From Mesostigma viride (taxonomy: Eukaryota; Streptophyta; Mesostigmatophyceae; Mesostigmatales; Mesostigmataceae), in contig RPFO01000027.1 of assembly GCA_009746045.1 (NCBI GenBank), forward strand, positions 3,037,109 to 3,101,108: DNA of 64,000 bases, given 5' to 3'. Position 1 is the stretch's first letter, and the number at the start of each line of letters is the position of its first letter. Position numbers and translations under genes: made by a program. Below the pieces are notes generated by a model. It saw only the letters and a list, made by a program, of their open reading frames with translations. It made no database searches and was not told the DNA's origin. Of this stretch, positions 45,398 through 56,644 are shown in pieces.

Positions 45398-45611
45398 CCA
45401 AGGGGGGGCAAGTAGCAACCTGTTTGGGAGCGCCCCAGGCTCGCCTCACATAGGTGGCGTGACGCGGACTAGGAGCGACGCTGGGGCGGGCGGGGGAGAC
45501 CGGCAAGGGGACGCACAGGGAGGGACCGGCAGGGAGGGGCGGGCAAGCTTGGATGAGGCACGCGGAAGGGGCAGAGATGGGAATCACCGGCGGTGGCTCT
45601 CGGGCGCTTGA

Positions 45612-46504
45612 GAGGCCCGAGAGGCATGGCTGGTGATGTTATTTGGCATCTGCTCGAGAATCGCGGCGCCCATGGACTTCGCACAGATTTCACAACAGCG
45701 CAGGTGTTCACGCCGAAGGGATCTTGTGGCTTGCGAGAGCGTCATCTGCTTCCTCTGAGCTTTTGCTATTATGAGGCGCTGTGGCACGTACAGGTCGGCA
45801 GACTCTTCTAGTGGGCAGTGTGATTGGAAGCCTGACTTCCAGGCAGTGAAAGAAGGCTGCGGATTTTCGTGGCTGCCCCCTTGTGTGCCTCGATCTGGGA
45901 TGAATTAATTTCATCAATTAATTAATGTGACGCAGTCTACGTGCTTTCTATTGATTGGATAGTTCGGAGACAGTCCACTCGGGGGTCGAGAAGTGAGACA
46001 GCTATGCAAATACAAAAACCAATTTCGAAATTCCCGTCATTTTTTGCAGTGCGTGGTCTCTGTACGTACAGAATCAACCCGATTTCCTGCCAGAACTTAG
46101 GCGAATCAAGAGTGCCAGGGTAGTTTGTTGACAATTCCCAGATGTTCGGCAGTTCTAGCCAAGTGTGGAAAACCCCTTCACCTTCATGTCATTAATAAAA
46201 TGAATTAAATCACATGACTGCCTACACACAGAGCAGAAATCCCCAATTGAGTTCAGAGCAGGTGGGAGGGTAAAGACATCTCCAAAGGAAATTATTGAGA
46301 AATGTGGTGGCACACTGTGCTAGCCCCATGGCCCAAGGCATGCAACCCGAGGCAATTGCATGCCAATTTCATAATTTGGCTTATAAGAATGGACGTTGAC
46401 CGCATGCATGGAGTCTGATGGAGGCTGACGGATAGACACTCTTATATCATCCCCACATGATTACATCCTCATTACAAAACTTTTGCAGCAAATCACAGTG
46501 GCTG
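45612..46504. other. Gene-free region after membralin
   Basis: TTAATTAATTAA at 45904-45925 and AATAAA at 46194-46199. No supported gene. Confidence 0.5.
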
Positions 46505-46627
46505 TCAGGGTCCATTCAAGACCGCATTTTCCAAGTCCTGGCGGCTCAGGGCATAGCTGAACTTCCTCTCCACATCCTTTGGAGTCGTGCCCGGGCGTGA
46601 GTGGTACCTACTCGCGGGGGAAGCCAT
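46505..46627 (-). CDS. Short ORF, 40 residues, possible small protein or terminal exon
   Basis: Starts ATG at 46627 and ends TGA at 46505. The product has a mixed, protein-like composition (TPKDVERKFSYALSRQDLENAV) unlike the surrounding repeat frames. The internal CGAGTAG|GTACC could be a splice acceptor, which would make it the last exon of the gene at 47559-48073. Family not recognised. Confidence 0.3.
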   Translation of the reverse strand: MASPASRYHSRPGTTPKDVERKFSYALSRQDLENAVLNGP

Positions 46628-47159
46628 AATGTGACGAGGGCGAGGGCAAGGGGCATTCAATGAGCGTTCGGTACATCTGCGTCAAGCATTCATTTGAACG
46701 CTTAGCACATGCCTGTGGTAAACAAAAAAAAATCTTCAGCATCACGACGTCTTAATTCAAGATGACATTATATAACGTGGCACAGTAAAGCGCATTACAT
46801 AGTAAAGCGCTCTGCAAAGAGGGGAAGGGACGGTGATAGGGATGCCTGAATTAAAGCGAGCACATTGGGAGGCGGAAATCAAAATATTCGCTATTGTCTT
46901 CTTCGCGAAAGTGACGTCAAACCACAACCTGGGGTTCACCAGGTTTGGGCATGGGACATTTCGTCGAGCATTCCCTTGAAGCCCAGAAACCAGGATAGGC
47001 CGTCTCGCTTGAAAATCAACGGAATAGCCACAAACATGCCTGGCTTGGGACAAGGACACTGTAAAGGAAATGCCGCAACAGCGAAGGAAATGACTGCAGA
47101 GACATGCAGCATGGTACCGAGCAGGTGAAGAGCAAGGGTTTGAACAACCCACCAGGTCA

Positions 47160-47556
47160 CTATCACCCAAGCAACCACACTGCAGGACCATGATGGTCGT
47201 ATCCATGGCTGCAAAACCACGCTATAACTTGAATGCATGAATGCGCTGATACCTGTTTGGTCACAGTAACCCACCTGGTCACTATACACTCACCATGTGC
47301 ACTATATGTTCACCGTGTAACCAAATCTGTCGCATCCACCTGCAGGCCCGCACTACAACTTGCATGCTCCAATACCCATAGGGTCACTATAGCCCGTATG
47401 GTCACTAAAACCTGGTCACTGTACACTCAAGCGCACTATATGCTCACCGTATGACCAAGTCCGTTGTGTCCACCTGCAGGTCCGCGCTAAAACTCGCAAC
47501 TTGCTCCAATACCCATCGGGTCACTACAGCCCGCAACGTCACTATACACTCCACTC
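47160..47556 (-). repeat. Three decayed tandem copies of an exon 3' edge and its donor
   Basis: The phrase CACCGTATCACCAGATCCGT..TCCATCTGCAGGTCCGCGCT at 47556-47600 (end of the minus-strand exon) has relatives at 47442, at 47313 and, more decayed, at about 47200. The following ~45 bases up to GGGTCACTATAG also match. The steps are about 115-130 bp. Confidence 0.8.
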
Positions 47557-47558
47557 AC

Positions 47559-48073
47559 CGTATCACCAGATCCGTCGTGTCCATCTGCAGGTCCGCGCTC
47601 CAATCCTCGCGACTGATCCGCCAGCGCGACGGGTCACTCTCGTCCTGCACAAACTGGAGGTTGCGCAGCCAGTGCTCGATCCCCGGCAAGCTGTGGGCAT
47701 AGAGGGGGGCCGTGTGGGGGGGTAGCTGAGGGACTGGGTTGCTACTGGCCCCGCCACCGCCGCCGCTGCCACCGCCAACACCGCTGCTGGGCCCACTACT
47801 GCCACCTGTACTGGCACCGCTCGCATTGGCACTGTTAGCGACATTGCTGCCACCGCTGGTGGTGGTGGCACTTCCACTGGCAGTGGCATGGCTAGCATTG
47901 ACACCAGCACTGCTGGCATGGACATTGCTTGCATTCGTGCTGCCGGGCGGGACATTGACAGGACCACCCCCGCCGCCACCGCTGCTGCTGTTGCCGTGGG
48001 CACTGTTTAGGGGGGTGGCGCATCGTGGCGGGTGGCCGATCGTGGGGGGGATTCGACGATTCCGTGACGGTCG
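47559..48073 (-). CDS. Exon of an unrecognised minus-strand gene
   Basis: Open from after a stop at 48074 to the donor CG|GTGAGT at 47558. The first ~110 residues are Gly/Ser/Asn/Ala repeats. The last ~60 look globular: PLYAHSLPGIEHWLRNLQFV, SRWRISREDWSADLQM. No ATG fits the start, so an upstream exon must exist; a possible acceptor is TAAACAG at 48003-48009. A second open frame upstream (48245 to about 48010, GTYRFSFSKDSPVLIF...) would join it through one extra C in a C7 or C6 run. Family not recognised; the tandem copies of its 3' edge lie in the following intron. Confidence 0.55.
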
Positions 48074-48179
48074 TCAGGGCGGGGTGTAGACTCAAAAGTA
48101 TTACAGGCGAGTAGCACGGTTTGAAGACACAAGCAGGGTTTGAAGTCTTCATTGGCGGGGAGAGGGACCACCGGAGAAG

Positions 48180-48335
48180 CGACAAGGGGGGATGAAAAGA
48201 TCAGGACGGGACTGTCTTTAGAAAAGCTAAATCGGTACGTCCCGCCTGCAACGTCGGAAGGGGGAATGAAAAGATCATAAGGAAATCTCTCTGTGACACA
48301 TCAGGAAGGGACTCTCCTTAGAAAAGGTAAAGGGG
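48180..48335. repeat. Two tandem ~76-bp copies with GGGGGAATGAAAAGATCA
   Basis: AAGGGGGGATGAAAAGATCA (48183) and AAGGGGGAATGAAAAGATCA (48258) each continue into GGGACT-TCYTTAGAAAAG. The first copy overlaps the possible upstream coding frame of the 47559 gene. Confidence 0.75.
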
Positions 48336-48429
48336 GGGGGGGGGAGAGGGGAGGCTGGTGCAAGAGGGGTTGCAGCAGGGAGAAAACGCGGGTGGGTGGG
48401 AGGGGGCCGTGGCAGCAGGAGATCGATGA

Positions 48430-48600
48430 GAAGGAAACAGAGAGGGGTGGGCTATCTGAGTAAAGGAAACAGAGAGGGGTGGGCTATTTGAGGAAAGGAA
48501 ACAAAGAGGGGTGGGCTATCTGAGGAAAGAAAAAATAGGAACCGGCTATCTGATTGATAGAGGAAGTGGGACAGGCTATCTGAGGAAAGGAAACATCTGA
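48430..48600. repeat. Tandem ~31-bp repeat, AAAGGAAACAGAGAGGGGTGGGCTATCTGAGG
   Basis: Five copies of decreasing similarity. The rest of 48336-49560 is G-rich, with no supported gene. Confidence 0.85.
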
Positions 48601-49564
48601 GACCACGGACAGGCGTCACCCCCAACAATGTGTGTGATGTCTGGCCTGCACTGGTTGTCTCCTTGACATGTATGATGGTACAAGGCTACTGACAGTACCC
48701 AAGCGCACGATGGTGTTAGTGAGCCATTAACGTTGTTGGATGAGAACCACAGGGTCATGCACAACCTCGAGCTGCTGCAGGAGGGTCATGGGTGGGAATT
48801 CGGGTCATGACGGGGGATGACCAAAGGGCCAGTGTAAAATGTTTTCTAGGCAGTAAAGGGTGTAAAGGTGTAAAGGCTTTAATAGGCAGGTTAAAAGGGC
48901 TTGATAGGAAGTTTAAGGGGTGTCATGTGGGCAAGCAGGTGGGAGGGTTGCATGTGTAAGGGCAGGTTGGAGGGGGGCACATGCGCGAGCGAGTGGGCAG
49001 GTTAAATGGCTGCATGTGGGCAAGAGGGTGGAGGCTTCCCGTGGGCTGTTAAGGCAAGCTGTAGGATCCGGAAGGCTGGTTGGAGAGTAACACGTGCGCG
49101 AGCGGGGAGATGGGCAGGTTGGAGGGTTGGAGCGTAGCTTATCGAGCCAGGGGGGGGGCAGGGCGAAACCCACGAGATGGGGGCACGGAGGTGAGGGAGG
49201 GAGAAGGGGAAGAAGGGGAAGGGGGGCACGAGGAAGGGGCGAGAAGGAAGGGGAGAAGACGGCAAGGAGGAAGGGATTGAGGGAAGGAAGGGAGGGGGGA
49301 GTGGGGAGGGGAATATACCCTAGAAAAAGTGTCCTTGGGATATAATGAGACTTGCTTACTTTGATGTAAGCACACGAGCGGCACAAGACACAGCCAGCAA
49401 GACTGCAAAACACGTCTACTTCTCAACTGCAAGGCGTTGCAAGTCTCTCTCCCCAAATCCCCCCAAGCCCAACTGACGTTCTGTTGTGGCAACGGGGCAG
49501 AGTAAGCGGTGGGTAGGAGGGGAGGAAAGGGGGGAGGGGAACCTAGGCAGCTCGACGGTCTGGT

Positions 49565-49568
<4 letters not shown>

Positions 49569-49606
<38 letters not shown>
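49569..49606. repeat. TA dinucleotide microsatellite
   Basis: About 19 uninterrupted TA units at the left edge of the 29-bp minisatellite. Confidence 0.95.
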
Positions 49607-49608
<2 letters not shown>

Positions 49609-49679
49609 ACTCTGATATATACTTTACTCTGATGAAAGTAATAATATAGAGAGAGTGTGGCTGGGAAGAGAACTCCTGG

Positions 49680-52600
49680 GAAGCTAGCTGGGGCAGGAAG
49701 CGAGAGGGGGAGCAAGCTGGGGCAGGAAGCGAGAGGGGGAGCAAGCTGGGGCAGGAAGCGAGAGGGGGAGCAAGCTGGGGCAGGAAGCGAGAGGGGGAGC
49801 AAGCTAGGGCGGGAAGCGAGAGGGGGAGCAAGCTGGGGCAGGAAGCGAGAGGGGGAGCAAGCCGGGGCAGGAAGCGAGAGGGGGAGCAAGCCGGGGCAGG
49901 AAGCGAGAGGGGGAGCAAGCCGGGGCAGGAAGCAAGAGGGGGAGAGGGGAGCAAGCTGGGGCAGGAAGCGAGAGGGGGAGCAAGCCGGGGCAGGAAGCGA
50001 GAGGGGGAGCAAGCCGGGGCAGGAAGCAAGAGGGGGGAGGGGGAGCAAGCTGGGGCAGGAAGCGAGAGGGGGAGAGGGGGAGCAAGCTGGGGCAGGAAGC
50101 GAGAGGGGGAGCAAGCTGGGGCAGGAAGCGAGAGGGGGAGCAAGCTGGGGCAGGAAGCGAGAGGGGGAGCAAGCTGGGGCAGGAAGCGAGAGGGGGAGCA
50201 AGCCGGGGCAGGAAGCGAGAGGGGGAGCAAGCCGGGGCAGGAAGCGAGAGGGGGAGCAAGCTGGGGCAGGAAGCGAGAGGGGGAGCAAGCTGGGGCAGGA
50301 AGCGAGAGGGGGAGCAAGCTGGGGCAGGAAGCGAGAGGGGGAGCAAGCCGGGGCAGGAAGCGAGAGGGGGAGCAAGCCGGGGCAGGAAGCGAGAGGGGGA
50401 GCAAGCCGGGGCAGGAAGCGAGAGGGGGAGCAAGCTGGGGCAGGAAGCGAGAGGGGAGAGGAAGAGCTAGCCGGGGCAGGAAGCGAGAGGGGGAGTAAGC
50501 CGGGGCAGGAAGCGAGAGGGGAGCAAGCCGGGGCAGGAAGCGAGAGGGGGAGCAAGCCGGGGCAGGAAGCGAGAGGGGGAGCAAGCTGGGGCAGGAAGCA
50601 AGAGGGGGGAGGGGGAGCAAGCTGGGGCAGGAAGCGAGAGGGGGAGCAAGCTGGGGCAGGAAGCGAGAGGGGGAGCAAGCTGGGGCAGGAAGCGAGAGGG
50701 GGAGCAAGCCGGGGCAGGAAGCGAGAGGGGGAGCAAGCTGGGGCAGGAAGCAAGAGGGGGAGCAAGCTGGGGCAGGAAGCGAGAGGGGGAGCAAGCCGGG
50801 GCAGGAAGCGAGAGGGGGAGTAAGCTGGGGCAGGAAGCGAGAGGGGGAGCAAGCTGGGGCAGGAAGCGAGAGGGGGAGCAAGCCGGGGCAGGAAGCAAGA
50901 GGGGGAGAGGGGGAGCAAGCTGGGGCAGGAAGCGAGAGGGGGAGCAAGCCGGGGCAGGAAGCGAGAGGGGGAGCAAGCCGGGGCAGGAAGCAAGAGGGGG
51001 GAGGGGGAGCAAGCTGGGGCAGGAAGCGAGAGGGGGAGAGGGGGAGCAAGCTGGGGCAGGAAGCGAGAGGGGGAGCAAGCTGGGGCAGGAAGCAAGAGGG
51101 GGGGAGGGGGAGCAAGCTGGGGCAGGAAGCGAGAGGGGGAGCAAGCTGGGGCAGGAAGCGAGAGGGGGAGCAAGCTGGGGCAGGAAGCGAGAGGGGGAGC
51201 AAGCTGGGGCAGGAAGCGAGAGGGGGAGCAAGCTGGGGCAGGAAGCGAGAGGGGGAGCAAGTCGGGGCAGGAAGCGAGAGGGGGAGCAAGCCGGGGCAGG
51301 AAGCGAGAGGGGGAGCAAGCTGGGGCAGGAAGCGAGAGGGGGAGCAAGCCGGGGCAGGAAGCGAGAGGGGGAGCAAGCCGGGGCAGGAAGCGAGAGGGGG
51401 AGCAAGCTGGGGCAGGAAGCGAGAGGGGGAGCAAGCCGGGGCAGGAAGCGAGAGGGGGAGCAAGCCGGGGCAGGAAGCGAGAGGGGGAGCAAGCTGGGGC
51501 AGGAAGCGAGAGGGGGAGAGGAAGAGCTAGCCGGGGCAGGAAGCGAGAGGGGGAGCAAGCTGGGGCAGGAAGCGAGAGGGGGAGTAAGCTGGGGCAGGAA
51601 GCGAGAGGGGGAGCAAGCTGGGGCAGGAAGTGAGAGGGGGAGCAAGCCGGGGCAGGAAGCGAGAGGGGGAGCAAGCCGGGGCAGGAAGCGAGAGGGGGAG
51701 AGGGGGAGCAAGCCGGGGCAGGAAGCGAGAGGGGGAGCAAGCCGGGGCAGGAAGCGAGAGGGGGAGCAAGCCGGGGCAGGAAGCGAGAGGGGGAGCAAGC
51801 TGGGGCAGGAAGCGAGAGGGGGAGTAAGCTGGGGCAGGAAGCGAGAGGGGGAGAGGAAGAGCTAGCCGGGGCAGGAAGCGAGAGGGGGAGCAAGCCGGGG
51901 CAGGAAGCGAGAGGGGAGCAAGCCGGGGCAGGAAGCGAGAGGGGAGAGGGGAGCAAGCCGGGGCAGGAAGCGAGAGGGGGAGCAAGCCGGGGCAGGAAGC
52001 GAGAGGGGAGCAAGCTGGGGCAGGAAGCGAGAGGGGGAGCAAGCTGGGGCAGGAAGCGAGAGGGGAGCAAGCCGGGGCAGGAAGCGGGAGGGGGAGCAAG
52101 CTGGGGCAGGAAGCGAGAGGGGAGAGGGGGAGCAAGCTGGGGCAGGAAGCGAGAGGGGGAGCAAGCTGGGGCAGGAAGCGAGAGGGGGAGCAAGCTGGGG
52201 CAGGAAGCGAGAGGGGGAGAGGGGGAGCAAGCCGGGGCAGGAAGCGAGAGGGGGAGAGGGGGAGCAAGCTAGGGCAGGAAGCGAGAGGGGAGCAAGCTGG
52301 GGCAGGAAGCGAGAGGGGGAGCAAGCTGGGGCAGGAAGCGAGAGGGGGAGCAAGCCGGGGCAGGAAGCGAGAGGGGGAGCAAGCCGGGGCAGGAAGCGAG
52401 AGGGGAGCAAGCTGGGGCAGGAAGCGAGAGGGGGAGCAAGCCGGGGCAGGAAGCGAGAGGGGAGCAAGCTGGGGCAGGAAGCGAGAGGGGGAGCAAGCTG
52501 GGGCAGGAAGCGAGAGGGGGAGAGGGGAGCAAGCTGGGGCAGGAAGCGAGAGGGGGAGCAAGCCGGGGCAGGAAGCGAGAGGGGGAGTAAGCCGGGGCAG

Positions 52601-52838
52601 GAAGCGAGAGGGGGAGCAAGCTGGGGCAGGAAGCGAGAGGGGGAGCAAGCTGGGGCAGTAAGCGAGAGGGGGAGCAAGCCGGGGCAGGAAGCGAGAGGGG
52701 GAGCAAGCTGGGGCAGGAAGCGAGAGGGGGAGCAAGCTGGGGCAGGAAGCGAGAGGGGAAGCAAGCCGGGGCAGGAAGCGAGAGGGGGAGAGGGGGAGTA
52801 AGCTGGGGCAGGAAGCGAGAGGGGGAGCAAGCTGGGCG
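49680..52838. repeat. 29-bp G-rich minisatellite, roughly 105 copies over 3.2 kb
   Basis: The unit is GGGGCAGGAAGCGAGAGGG followed by GGAGCAAGCT or GGAGCAAGCC. Because 29 is not a multiple of three, three units encode 29 residues and all frames stay open, giving the apparent 925-, 618- and 443-residue proteins. Length variants (one G fewer, or an extra GAGGGG) and point variants (AGCAAGAGG, AGTAAGC, AGCTAGC) recur in blocks, for example GAGAGGAAGAGCTAGCCG at 50457, 51520 and 51852, which suggests higher-order duplication. Confidence 0.97.
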
Positions 52839-52915
52839 ACAGCCGAACCGCTAGAAAGCCAAGCCCTAAGTGTAAGCCAAGCGCAGGCACTAGCCTTTGC
52901 GAGGGCTGCCCCTCA

Positions 52916-52982
52916 TCTGATGGTGACCATGACAGTGACCATAACAGTGACCATGATAGTGACCATGATAGCGACCATAACT
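52916..52982. repeat. GTGACCATGATA 12-bp repeat
   Basis: Six imperfect units. It sits between two copies of GCGAGGGCTGCCCCT (52898 and 52998). Confidence 0.9.
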
Positions 52983-53935
52983 AGTATACGAGGTTTCGCG
53001 AGGGCTGCCCCTTCATGGAAGGGGCAGCCATGCGGGGTGGCTTTGCCCCGTTGTAGCAGCGGGTAAGGCATGGTAGATTAGCAGCCATGCGGCTACGGTA
53101 CCCCGCGCATTGCACGAGGCGAAACGTGGCGTCTCGGCGGATAACCAGCACGAACCACGTCAAGACATCGCCCAAAGGCCAGCCGCGTCCGCGGCATCTG
53201 GCATGACGTCACTCACCCATCGTTGCCGCGGGACGGGAGCGAGCAGTGACAGATGGGCGAGGATACGGGACGAGACGGAAACAACGTCCGTCGGGCCGCG
53301 ATTTTCCCAACGAATCCGGAACGCAAAGCGACCGGCACTTGATGTTTCCTGCTTCGATGGGGTTCTAGGGCGTGACAAGCGGATGAGACCACTGGGCTGG
53401 CTACCTGGCACCTAGCGCCTCCCCGGCACTTCCGTGGCAACCATTCCTCATGCGGGGAGCTTAAGCTGCTAAGTGATCCCCGATCCAGATGGGCTAAACT
53501 TGTCATGACGCCCAGTACGTGCCAACCTTCTCGTGCGAAATTAGACAGATCCTCCTTGGAAGGCACCGATTCTTAGACGAAAAGGCAGCCCGGGATTTAT
53601 AGACAACCGCTACCTTGTTGAATGGCAGGCAGAGCAACTGGGTGGCGAAACGCTTGAAAACAGAAAAACTTTCTTGAAATAACTTAGCCACGGCCGCCCC
53701 CACTTGCCTCCAAGCGCCGGACAAATTCCATGGACAACTTCCATGTTGAGAGGAAGTCACGACTTCCGACGTTCACATGGTAGCTGTAGCTATCCTGAGC
53801 TATCAGGCAATTACTAGCATGACCCCAGGTGACGGACGCCGAAAGCCTACAATCGCAAACCTGCCACTTGGCGGATGCCGACATGCCAAGTGGACTGTGG
53901 AATACACACGTCTTCTTCCGAATCTGTACTGGTGT
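52983..53935. other. Gene-free region
   Basis: ORFs on both strands are short and show no domain. No repeat stands out. Confidence 0.45.
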
Positions 53936-53943
53936 ATCTTTGC

Positions 53944-54692
53944 TAGGGTTGGGTCCACGCTGGATTTTGGGCAGCGAGTACGAGTACCGAGTACTACTCA
54001 GGCTAAAAAAAGTCGGCGAGTACGAGTACCGAGTACTACTCGGGCTCAGAAAAAGAAGGCGAGTACGAGTACCGAGTACTACTCGGGCTCAGAAAAAGCC
54101 GGCGAGTACGAGTAGCGAGTAGTACTCGAGCTCAAAAAAGTAGGCGAGTACGAGTACCGAGTACTACTCGGGCTCAGAAAAAGAAGGCGAGTACGAGTAA
54201 CGAGTAGTACTCGAGTAGTACTCGAGTACCTGCGATACTATTGGCTGATATAATTTCCCTAAAATTTACAAAAAAAACTATGAAGTAACGGGCCAAATAT
54301 ATATATACTTTCTGAAAATAACAATACTTTATGAAAAGAGACAACAAATATTAATGGCCGGCAGCACTAGGGTTGGGTCCACGCTGGATTTTGGGCAGCG
54401 AGTACGAGTACCGAGTACTACTCAGGCTTAAAAAAGTCGGCGAGTACGAGTACCGAGTACTACTCGGGCTCAGAAAAAGAAGGCGAGTACGAGTAACGAG
54501 TAGTACTCGTGCTAAAAAAAGTAGGCGAGTACGAGTAACGAGTAGTACTCGAGCTCAAAAAAGTAGGCGAGTACGAGTAACGAGTAGTACTCGGGCTCCA
54601 AAAAAAAGGCGAGTACCGAGTAGTGAGTAGTACTCACTACTCGGTACTCGCCTTTTGTACTCGTGGACTTAGTACTCGTGGACCCAACCCTA
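53944..54692. mobile_element. Non-autonomous hAT element with GAGTACGAGTAC repeats
   Basis: Ends are a 16-bp inverted repeat, TAGGGTTGGGTCCACG at the left and its complement at the right. They are flanked by the 8-bp direct repeat ATCTTTGC (53936-53943 and 54693-54700). The interior has about nine ~40-bp units of GGCGAGTACGAGTACCGAGTACTACTCGGGCTCAGAAAAA. A second left end, TAGGGTTGGGTCCACGCTGG, occurs inside at 54369, so the element is a partial self-duplication. No ORF of transposase type. Confidence 0.93.
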
Positions 54693-54739
54693 ATCTTTGC
54701 TCATGTGCGGCGTTGAGTTGAGTTGAGTTTATTCCCGCG

Positions 54740-55520
54740 CCGGTGGTCCGACAGGGATACTGTAGTGCCAGTACACCGTCCGCATTAGTAGTTTGTTATT
54801 AGGGGTCAATTTTTGCCGTATTTGCATTATGAATAACCCTGGATTGTTTGTTGGGAGCCAGTTAGAGTCCCGGGTTCTATATTATTTAATCAAAACCTTT
54901 TGTTTGTTTGTTTGTCCTGCAGCCGTCATTCAAGGCACATGGGTACTTATTTAATTAATACATTTCTTTTGTTTGTTTGGTAGATATCCTGATCAGACAC
55001 TCCGCAAAGGTGAAAACCTTTGCGTTCAGTGCCGGGCCGCGGAAAACGCGGAAAACGCGATCTGCAAATGAATCCGACCGGAATCGAACTGGGGACCTCT
55101 CGCACCAATTTTGCTGACTATAGGACGGACGTCTCCGGTTACCATGGCATCGCCGGTAGATATCGTACACGCCGTCCCCCGGGGCCCAATTCGACCGGCA
55201 ATCCGGCCCGGCGGCCCCCCTTCGCCGGCCATAGGCTAGACTTAGTGGAGGTCAGTGATACCCAGAGCCCGGCCCACAGGAGTTAGTTAATTTAATTTTG
55301 TTTGTTTGCTTGTTTAGTCCAGTCCTCAGCCCCCGGTGTCAATTAATTAATTTTCTTTTGTTTGTTTCCTGGTTTTCAGCCAGAACCGTTCAAAATGAGA
55401 ACCGTTCAAAATGGCATTTTACAGAAGTGGCTAATTATTTATATAAAACTACTAATGCGGACGGTGTAGTGGATCCATACACTGTTGTCTCTTTGATACA
55501 CTGTAGGCTGGTCCGACCTT
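54740..55520. mobile_element. Candidate inverted-repeat element around a tRNA-like segment
   Basis: ACACCGTCCGCATTAGTAGTTT (54772-54793) has its complement at 55443-55466. The outer GGTGGTCCGAC and GGTCCGACC are also complementary, so imperfect ~60-bp inverted repeats bound ~780 bp. Inside are AATTAATT and TTTGTTTGTTTG phrases. Target duplication not found. Confidence 0.45.
54985..55135 (-). repeat. Dispersed repeat with a tRNA-like B-box
   Basis: CTGATCAGACACTCCGCAAAGG...CCGCGGAAAACGCG matches, in opposite orientation, 58463-58540. The minus strand has AGTTCGATTCCGGTCGG at about 55078, like a tRNA T-arm. It may be a SINE; no complete tRNA folds. Confidence 0.5.
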
Positions 55521-56135
55521 ATAATATGGGGGCGTGGGACACAAGATCAACAACTTCTTTGCCTGAAATTTTACTGACAGATCGGCCCTGGATCGGCCTC
55601 GGATTGGCACCTACGCCAAACCAAGCCAAAGGAAATCAAAAGGCTTCAAAAGCCTAACTAGAAACTGAAAAAAGCTTAAAAAGCCTTATTTAAAAAAATG
55701 GAAGGCTTCAAAAGGTGGGAACTGAAGCCGGACACTTCCCCCAACCCCCCCCCCCCCCCCCCCATTCGCAGCATGACGCGGGACGTTCACCACGTCAATT
55801 TTTTTGGGAAATGGGTATATTTATCATCCAATGATTATAGACGGACCACAGAGGTGAAATGCGAAATGAGTATCAGCAAATCCGGCTAATACTGAAACGA
55901 AGGTAGTCACACACCAGTGCCGTGACACTAGACCGGCCGCCGGGCCGGCCGGCGTGCCGGGACAGTGATGAAGGGGCTAGTCAATCATCAGTGACTGAAT
56001 AGGCAGGGCGCGTTCAGTATGTGACGGACCAGGGTCCAAGCCATCGTAGGTGGACCTGAGTCATATTAATTAATTAATTAGGCTCATCGTGCTCCCGTTG
56101 GGGAGTCACGGAGCACCGATCGACTGATGAACCCC
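55521..56135. other. Gene-free region
   Basis: Contains a C-run of over 20 bases at 55741-55762 and TTAATTAATTAATTA at 56065-56081. Confidence 0.5.
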
Positions 56136-56344
56136 GATGGATGGATGGATGGATGGATGGATGGATGGATGGATGGATGCCGGATGGATAGTGGATGGAT
56201 GGATGGATGGATGGATGGATGGATGGATGGATGGATGGATGGATGGATGGATGGATGGATGGATGGATGGATGGATGGATGGATGGATGGATGGATGGAT
56301 GGATGGATGGATGGATGGATGGATGGATGGATGGATGGATGGAT
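56136..56344. repeat. GGAT tetranucleotide microsatellite
   Basis: About 50 units, interrupted once at 56178-56192. Confidence 0.98.
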
Positions 56345-56644
56345 TAAATAATTAATTAGGAACATCACTCCGTTTATTTCATCATGTACATGTGTGCCTA
56401 TGATGAGCCACCCTCCAGATGATGCCTAGCTTTATTTAGTTATGTTGTGCCCATGCAGGCCGTGTTGGTCTGTACGGCAGTACGGGGTATTCGGTAAAAC
56501 ACGCGCGTACTGCAAAAGTACGGGTATTTTCAGGAGCGGTAAAAAATACGGGAAAAAATACGCAGTACGGCAGTACGGGTATTTTTCAAGTTGTGGTTAA
56601 GAAGTACGGGGTATTTTTGAGGCGAATGCTGAAAAGTACGGGGT

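Noticed and set aside
49416..52735. Very long minus- and plus-strand ORFs (up to 925 codons) rich in Leu/Pro/Ser or Gly/Ser/Arg
   Set aside because: They are the unavoidable open frames of a stop-free 29-bp minisatellite; all frames are open and no splice or start context supports a gene.
53110..53760. Several 80-117-codon ORFs on both strands
   Set aside because: Overlapping and motif-free; no splice or start evidence.
56127..56368. ORFs encoding DGWM or HPSI repeats
   Set aside because: GGAT microsatellite frames.
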